Below, in pieces: positions 1 through 9,100 of a DNA stretch of 17,376 bases. Numbering within the stretch: the stretch's first letter is position 1; each line of letters begins with the position of its first letter. Both the position numbers and the translations under genes were made by a program. Source of the DNA: UBA1723 sp045641625 (GTDB taxonomy: Bacteria > Bacteroidota > Bacteroidia > Bacteroidales > Paludibacteraceae); the NCBI GenBank assembly GCA_045641625.1, contig JAZUHH010000076.1, positions 1-17,376 on the forward strand. Direction: 5' to 3'. The notes below the pieces were generated by a model. It saw only the letters and a program-made list of their open reading frames with translations. It had not been told where the DNA came from and did no database searches.

Positions 1-1
1 A

Positions 2-42
2 ATTTGCTGATAATAAGAATTATAGATACAATATCAGCAAAT
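2..42. repeat. 11-bp inverted repeat in leader of the giant gene
   Basis: Positions 2-12 (ATTTGCTGATA) and 32-42 (TATCAGCAAAT) are perfect reverse complements separated by 19 nt. The loop is long for an intrinsic terminator and no T-run follows directly, so a protein-binding dyad or the tail of an upstream element is as likely. It sits about 80 nt before the start codon of the surface-protein gene and just upstream of a weak promoter candidate. The pairing is seen; any role is inference. Confidence 0.5.
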
Positions 43-57
43 AATGCTTATTACTAC

Positions 58-87
58 TTTGTGTAACAGTATAGGGTCATATTTAAT
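58..87 (+). promoter_or_regulatory. weak candidate Bacteroidota-type promoter
   Basis: TTTG at 58-61 could serve as the -33 element. TATTTAAT at 80-87 is an imperfect match to the Bacteroidota -7 box (TAnnTTTG), with 18 nt between them. Transcription from it would give a leader of roughly 25 nt before the ATG at 120. The -7 match is poor and the region is very A+T-rich, so this is a guess about position. No Shine-Dalgarno sequence precedes the ATG, which is normal for this phylum. Confidence 0.2.
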
Positions 88-119
88 TTATTTAGTAATA
101 ACATTAAATTCGAAATAAT

Positions 120-3100
120 ATGAGGAGATCATTACACTTTAGTGATTACTTCAAAAATTTGGTTTCTGTAGTAACTGTGCTCGTTTTGAGTTCAGTCGCT
201 TCTTCGTCTTATGCGCAGAAATGTGTTCAGTCATCCAGCGGTACCGTTGCCAGTATGATTGGTACAGATTTTGACTATGATGAGGAATTGGCAGATAAAA
301 GTTTGCCATACAAAGATCCGCGTGAAATGTATTACTCGTTCACTACTGCCTTGTCAGGTGTGCGTTTGTTGCCAGACTATGGAGAGTTCTCTGGAACAAA
401 TCGTTATCCGTTTAGAGACTTTGGAGTGAATGTAAATTATAATCCTGTAGATGTTCCAAATCAACCTAAAGCAAATATAAAGGATTCATACTATATTACT
501 GATAATCTATGGAATAAGTACGGAAGTAGGCCTTATGCCGTTGCTCCACGTGACAATGGTAACTCATATCTTGTTTTCCATAATATTACAGACGGAGGTA
601 TGAATATTGCCTCAATTTATTTGCCATATCAGACATACAAAGGACGTGCCGCTAAGGTTCAGGTGCGCTTTTATGTAGGTAATATCGGTATCGAGGATCC
701 AACAGCTGGAGGTTCCGAAGTTTCAAATTACGTATATTATGGTGGTCAGGTTCCCACTGTCTTGAGTAAGAATATTCAAGGTAACATGTATCCTCGACTA
801 AAGCAAGAGGCTCATATCGGAAGTACTTGGGGATTGGACTATCTTAGAGATGGTTATGAAGATGTAAATCGTAATATTTATAATACTCAGACATCTAGAT
901 TAAAGATGCATGGTTCCCGTTTGACTCTCGGAATTGGAAACGGTTCAGGTAGTACAACAACAGCAACATACAAATATTATGGTGACGAGTATTACGGATT
1001 AACAGCCGTTAATAAGGTTAGTACTGGTGTGGGAAACCCGTCGTATGTAAATATCAATACTGCTTCTGATAATGGTAATACAATTAACGGAGAAAACGGA
1101 CAGTGGTATGGTTGGTATGAGGGTGAGCTTGAGTTGAATTCTGCTTTTTACGGTGGAACTCAGGGTCTTGGTACTAACAACTATTTTAATATTCGTGTAG
1201 AGTCTTCTAATATCTCTCCTTATGACTTTATCGCAATCGACTATATCAATGTAAAGACTGCGCATATATGTGCTGATGCTGACAAGTATTGTCCTGGTGA
1301 TGAGGTGAATTTCACTGCGCACAACTATGCAGATGGAGTACAGTTGGAGTGGCAGCAGATGGTTACATTCATTATGGATGACTTTGCAAAGAATCAGTAT
1401 CCTGCTGAGTATAACAAGTTCATCGGAAAAACTAATGATGTTTGGAAAACTGTCGGTGGTGTTACTATGAAGGTAAATAAGATTGTTGCAGCTGGAGATA
1501 CTGTGATTGTCAAGGGATATGATGATAGTAAGGATGTTGCCGGATGGTACACATTCAAGAAGTCAGCTGACAGGTCTGCGACTGTAATACCTTCTAATGA
1601 GGTATATCAGTTGGGTAGATCATTAGTGTTCCGTGCTCTTGATAAAACAGCCGAAGTTCAAGAGTCTTTCGAGGTTTGGGTTCGTCCGAACTTGAACTGT
1701 TTGAACAACAAGGGAACTGGTATCAAGGGACCTGATGTTGTCTGTATGAATGATTTGGCAGAATTCTGGGCGACTAAGGATGGTAATGATACAGGAATTG
1801 ACCCTAAGATTACTGTTAACTGGTTCTTGGAGTATGTAGGCAAAGAGCGTGATGCAGACTTGAACAGCAAGTTGAAGGGCCTTATTGATTTTGCTAAAGA
1901 GGGTACATGTACTCCAGAGACAAAGCAAATAGGAAGTCAGACAATTACACTTAGTGGTCATTCTTTGATTCGTGATGGCAAGGAGTATTGCCAGCGAGCT
2001 GGTTTCGGACCTAAGCAAGAGGGTGATCCAAATTACTATGCTGACTACAATGCGACATATGTTCGTTTTGACAATAATGCTCTTGAAGAGGGTGTATATC
2101 GTTTAGGATATACTCAGTCAGCTCTTATGTATGAGTATGACCCTAAACATCCTAATGATCCGACTTATGCTAAGGTTATAGCTAAGCCGATTGACGCTGA
2201 CCCTGTTGTCAAGTATATTAGAGTCTATAAGTCGCCAAGCGGAGTAGCAAATATACTTTCTGGTATAAATCAGAGTGGTGCTATCAATTCTGTTTGTGCT
2301 TCTGATGTTACAGGTAAGGTTGAGGTTCATATCAAGGATCAGATTCAGCATTACTTGACTAATGCAGACACTTACAACAGCTTGCCTGGTGTAACTAAGT
2401 ATGACAAGTATTCATCTTTGACTTATGTTTACAAGCCATATTCTAGGGGTACTGTTGGTAATTCTACTAGTAACCTTGGAATTCCTCAGGTAGAACCTTC
2501 TACTACTGAGAATGTTCCTGCTTCGGCTCAAGGTAAGTCTGAAGGTGTTGACTTGATATTCAAGATTGATGGTTTGTGTGATGCTTCTAAGTTCGATATA
2601 GGTGGAGATATCAAGATTTCATCTATCGACGGCAAGAATTTCTACGACATGAGTGACGGATACTGTCAGTCTAGTGTCACTGTTTCGTCTGAGGTAAAGA
2701 AGCCTGAGATGGAGATAACTTGTAATAACGTAACTACACAGAACAAGCTATTTATTGCAGGTCCTACTACTAAGGATACTTCTATTGTATTGAATGAGTT
2801 CCGTATCCCTCAGGTTGTAGGTGATGTTTGTGACACAGACCCTATGGTCCGTTTCGAGTTCAAGGATGCTAAGGGAACTACTGTTCAGGTTAACAGACAT
2901 TATAGCGAGTTCAAGGCAGGTAAGGTTAAGTTGCCTTTGGTAATCGGTATGAACAGAATTACATATACGTTTACTGACGGATGTGGTAACTCTGCTTCAT
3001 GTGAGGTTGTATATGAGTTCCGCGATGTCACACCTCCTAGTATTAACTGTGACGATATCGTAAACCAGAAGATTTATGTGTCTCTTGACAAGTTCTTGAC

Positions 3101-6100
3101 TGACATTGATGATAAGAATTTGAATCATTATATCTATAACGAGGTTACTGGTGACAAGGCTCGTGTTGACAAGCAGTATGAGCAGCCAGATCCATTGTGT
3201 AGTGTTAATTTGGATCACCATTATTGGTTGGATGGTTTCAGCGAGAAGTCTGGTCTTTGGATTGAGGACAAGATGGGTGTTGACAATAACGAGTATTTCG
3301 GTGGTAAGATAAGACCTATCTATGGTGGTCGTTGGTCAACTGACCTTGATTTGTTCGCTACTGGATACCAGGGTTATATCAACAAGTTTGATGTAAAGGT
3401 TTCTAAGTGGTCTAAGAATTACGAGAAGGGTTATACATATTTGCTATGGATCTACTCCGACATTCACAAGATGAAGGAGGGTGAAGAATGGGCAACAGCA
3501 AACTATAAGTATAAGGGTACAATCACTTCTGAGGAGGATTTGTATGACACTAAGATTGTTGGAGATAAGCCTAACGAGTATGACGCCTACGTAAATCTTG
3601 CTGACAGATTTATCTATGTATGGAGTGAGTCTGCATGGCGTTGGGTTCGTGGTAACGTAAGCTACTGTATCCAGCGTGTGTCTGTAGTGGATGATTTCAA
3701 GCCTATCATAGATTGTAAGACTGATCCTATTACTATTGGTACTGAGCTTGACAAGTGTGAGCTTTCCTATGAGGCTTTGCTTGATACAATAAAGCTTGAC
3801 ATCCCTACGGCTAAGGAGGTTTGTTCAAGTTCTGATAATCTTGCATTCAGATATGAGTATTGGATCACTCCTGAGGGTGGCACTCCATATCAGTTCAAGT
3901 CTTCTTCAACTCCATTGAAGAAAGGTAAATACACTTTGGAGATTCGTGTTTACAAGCCAAATGATTTGTATATCGATCCTTCTGTTTATGCATCATGTGA
4001 GCGTGAGATCACTATTGTTGACAAGCAGGGTCCTACATTTGATTGTGATATTTTGGTTCCAATCTATGTCGATGTAAACAAGGATATTGATAAGAGTCAG
4101 AATCACGTATTTAACAGATATATCTTCAAGTATGCCTCTACTAAGGATGTTTTGAAGAAAGATGCACCAGCTGGCCCTGGAGGTCCTGGTGGCCCAGGTG
4201 GTCCGGGTATGCCAGGAGGTGGTATGTTCCCAGGATGGACTGTAGAGGAGACAACAAAAAGTAATACAGATGCTACTCTTGAACACATTTTCGAGAAGAA
4301 TAAGCCTGCTGATCCTTCCGTAATTCTTGCTCAAGTTATTGATAACTGTGGTGAGAAGGTTAAGGTAAAGATGACTTTGAGACTTACTAAGGAGAATAAC
4401 AAGGATTCTTATACTGAGAAAACTCTTGAACCTACAACAGACGGTAATGTCTTGTTGAAGGAACTTCGTAATACAAAGTTCTATGAGGGCATTAACTTTA
4501 TAGTTTATACTTTCATTGACGACTCAGGAAATGAGACAACATGTGAGCAGCAGGTTGTTGTTGCGTCATTGCCTACATTTGATCCTGATTGTAAGAATTA
4601 CGACGGTAAGACTTTCCCTGTAAACGATAATTGCCAGTTTGTAATTACAAAGAGGGATTTCCATCAAAATTGGATGCCTGGTGCTGCAACAATCAATTAT
4701 AAGTTGATTTATGAGAATGATCCAGTGACATGTGGATATATGCCAGGTACAGAAGAGAACAAGAGTGTAAAAGCTTATGCTGATTCTGTCGTAATTATCG
4801 ACGCTACTGGTAAGAAGTATTTGTTCAAGAATTCTAATTTGCATGACAAGTCTTACGTTTCTAAAAAGAAAGCGACTTGTACTGGTTTTGGTTGGATGCT
4901 TTCTCCAGGAGAATATGTTGACGATACTGAGAGAAAATATACAAGTGCACAGTTCGGACTTAGAGATATCACTGAAGATATAGTTCTTAACTTAGGTACT
5001 GCGACTATGACTTGGTACTATAGTTCAAACGAAGATCAGTTGGGTATCTGTTATTCAGAATTGGTAGTTGTTGATACAACTTCCCCTGTAATAACTAACT
5101 GTATAGTTAAGGAAATCAAAAAGCCTGCTTTGGATGCTCCTAAATGTGTATTGCCTTTCGGAGAGTCCGGAGTCGAAATGCCTACTATTGAGCAGTTGGC
5201 ACCAACAGACAACTGTACAACTGATTATTCCGACTTCTCTTTGACATGGTCTCGTTCTGATGGAGAAACTGAGTTCGAGTCTGATTTCAAGATTGGTACT
5301 ACTTATGTAGATTTCATCGTAACTGACAAGGCTGGTAATTCTGCTACATGTCGTCAACCAGTCGAGGTTTATGATGGCTCTGTATTCTTCGACTGTAACG
5401 CGTTGAAGACTCCGTTGGTAGCAAAAGCTTCTGATAAGTGCGATGCTGATTTCGAAGATATCGTTGATTTGGGATTGCCTCAGGGTCTTCAGACTGATGA
5501 TTGTACTGACGAGACACCTATTATCGGTGTTCCTACAAGATCTGACGGAGCTGCATTTAAAACAAATTTCTCTAAGGGTACAACTACTGTAACTTGGACA
5601 TTTACTGATGAACTAGGAAATGAAAAAGTTTGTAAGCAGGATGTTATTGTCCAGGATCTTGATGAACCAGTTTTCGATTGTGACCTGATTACTCCAAATC
5701 CATTGGTTTACAATACTAAGACTTTGGATGAGTGTAACCCAACTGCTGAGGCTATCAAAGCTGAGCTAGGTGAGTGGACCGCTCATGACAATTGTGCTGG
5801 AGATGTTAAGGGTGAACCTTGGTTGCTTACAGGTACAAGCGATGATGACAGGGTAGAGTTGCCTGCAACATTCGCTACTAACAATACATATACTATTGCT
5901 TGGGTATTCGATGATAAGAATAACAATGTAAAGGTTTGTCGTCAGACTTTGATTGTTAGAGATGATATCAAACCGGAGCCTGATGTTTGTCCTGAAGACA
6001 AGCATATTCCTGCAGCTGAAGGTGTATGTTTAATGACTTGGGATCAGTTGAATCTTCCTACACCTTCTATTTCGGATCCATGTGAGGGAACTATAACTGC

Positions 6101-9100
6101 TTCTAAGATTAAGGTAGAAGCATGGATCGGTGGTGAGTATGTAACTTATTTGACTGATGAGATAAAGAACACACCTGAAAAGGTTGAGTTCTCTGCTTCA
6201 AAGAAGGAACATATCATTCATTGGATTTTTGTTGACAAGGCAGGAAATGAGGCTGAATGTGTTCAAAAGATTTATATTGATGATAACACAGCTCCAGTTG
6301 TAGATTGTGATCCTCATGATGTATTCGGAGATAATAATGAGTATCTGTTTACAGTCACAAGTGACAACAAGGATTGTATGTTAAGTGCTGCTGAGTTTAA
6401 CAAGTTGTTCTACGCTCCAGTTGCTTACGATGAGTGCGAAGATGTGGCAAATGGTACAACACAATCACCTTTGGCTCCTTCTAAGATAATTCGTACATAT
6501 TACGAGAATGAGGCTAAGTATTTGGCAAAAGATGGAGAGTTGATTGTCGGTCCAGATGGTGAGGCAGATATGACAGCTGATTATCCGAAGGGTATCACTG
6601 TTCTTCACTATGAGTTTGTTGATGAGTCAGGAAATGCAAGTGCTTCTTGTGACCTTCCTATCAAGGTAGTTGATAAGTCTGCTCCTAATTTCGATTGTGA
6701 TCAGATTTCTCCAATCCATGCTATGACTGATGCGTCATGTGAAATTTTGTTCAAAAATATTGAGGCTGGACCTTATTACGGTTATGATTACTGTGTTAAG
6801 GATCCTCTAACTGGTGATCCTGCAAAGATTCAGGCTATTTTACAGCTTGACATGTTGTCAATATCTACTATTCCTGCTGACTATGGATTTAAGGTTGGTG
6901 AAGTTTATGATTTGCAATGGGTAGTAGTAGATGAAGACGGTAATAGAACATATTGTCCTCAGGAGTTGAATATTGAAAGTTCAGGTGAACTTGACTTGAA
7001 ATGTGAAGATTATGCGCTATACGAGGCTAAAGCTGATTCTGGCACATGTTTCGCTAAGTTCGATTCTCTAAAGATGGAGAAACTTCCTTTTGCATTTGAC
7101 TTGTGTATGCCAGAAGATACAATTTGGGGAGTACCTACTCGTTCGGATGGAAAGGAATTGACTGACGATTATCCAACAAATGTGACATATATTTACTGGG
7201 AGTTCAAGAGTCCATATTCTTCTGCACCTGCAGCTAGATGTACTTCTAAGGTTATGATCTACGGTAACAATCCATTCCCAGAGATAGATTGTGAGAGATT
7301 GTTCCCTCCTGTGTTGGAGTATGCTGAGGATTGCGGTCCAAAGGATATCGAGCTAATATCTAAGAGTCAGCCTGATCCTTGTGTGGCTGGTTATGATGCT
7401 TGGGCAGTTCCTTCTGCAAAAGATGATACAAAGAAATTTGTTGAGGTAGTAAAGAACTCGGCGGACAAGTATGTTCATTCGTTTAAGCTTGGTATAGATA
7501 CAGTAATGTGGGAGTTCTCTGATATTACAGACTCTGTTCATACATACTGTTACCAGAAGATTGAGTTGTTGACTCTATTGCCTCAGGTTGGTGATTGTCC
7601 TACTGACATTCAGGGTGATCTAACTCTTGTTATTCCAGAAGGAGCTTGTTCTGCGACTCCATCGGAAGCTGAAATGGAGATGTTAAAGACTGGCAAGTGG
7701 ACTAAAGAAAATCCTTGTATAAAGGATGAACATGGTAATGCTATTGTAATTAACGGAGTTCCTTCTCGTTCGGACGGCAAGCCTTTGGATAGTCCATATC
7801 GTACTACAGTGACTATCACTTGGACATTCACTGATACTACTCACACAATGAAAGATTCAGTAACAACATGTACTACTAAAGTTATTATTGATGGTGTTCC
7901 TGAGTTGATTAATTGTGATAGAGACTTCCCTGCAATTGACGAGGTTTTGAATGGCTCTTGTGAATATAAGTATGCAAATGTTGACAATGTGCCGTTCCCT
8001 AAGGATCCATGTAGCGGAGAGACTGCTATTGTATCTTTAGAGGTTTATATGAATTCTAATGCTGAATATTCAAGCAAGTTGGATGGTAAGGATAATATAA
8101 TTAATTTCTTGAAGACTTATGAATTCAGGCCTGGTGCTTACAGATTGCATTGGAACTATTTGTTTACTGATAATTTAGGTAATTCAGATCCAATCTCTTG
8201 TGACCAGTTGGTTACAATCAAGAGTGACAAAGAGCCTTTGTTTGACTGTACAACTCTTGAAGACACAATGAAGGTTGTTCTTCCTAAGGGTGATTGTGAG
8301 GCAAATAAGGATTATGTTTTAAAGAAACTTCCTGAGATATACGCTTCTGATCAGTGTACAGGAACTCTAATTCCAGGAGATCCTCGTCTTGATGATGGTT
8401 CAGAGAAGGGTACAGATCTTCCGGAAATTTTCAATGCAGGTTCTGACTATAACATTATCTGGATTTTCGAGAATGACAGTTTGACTACTGCATTCAAGAA
8501 GTGTAATAATGTTTTGAGAATCATGTCTGATTCAGATCCTCAATTCGATTGTAATACTCTAGATACAGTACATATTACTGTGGAAGGTGATTGTTTCATA
8601 GTTCTTGATCCTACTATGCTGCCTATCCCATCTGCTACAGATTCTTGTACAGGTAGCCCTATTCCAGCTACAGGAGCAATAATAGGAACAGATAATGATG
8701 TGTTTGCAACTACGACTAAGTTTGAGGTAGGAAATACAACCGTCGTGTGGACATTCAAGTCACCTTATGTTACAGGTGTTAAGAAGTGCGAGCAGGTTGT
8801 AAACGTAAGAACTGACAAGAAGCTTATTACTCCTTGTGATATTGATCCTATGGAAGATATCAATATCCCTGTTAAGGAAGGCGAGTGTGTTGCTCCTTCT
8901 CCATTTGTAGGAATTGAGCCTCCATTTGCTACAAACCCATGTACAGGTGCTAAGATAAAGGGTGTAGGTACAAGAAGCGATGATCCTGATAAGACTGTTT
9001 TGGATTCATTCCGTACAGGTTCTTATACAATTACTTGGACATTTAGTGACAGTTCAATGACTTTGGTTGATACAGTTGCAAGATGTACACAGTTATTGGT

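Noticed and set aside
1..119. Riboswitch or structured leader RNA before the giant gene
   Set aside because: Only one dyad is present and it lies upstream of the likely transcription start; no further pairing or known motif is seen in this A+T-rich stretch.
4167..4235. Collagen-like triple-helix domain
   Set aside because: Only a handful of G-G-P/G-x-P triplets are present and they lose phase at M-P-G-G-G-M, far too short for a collagen helix.
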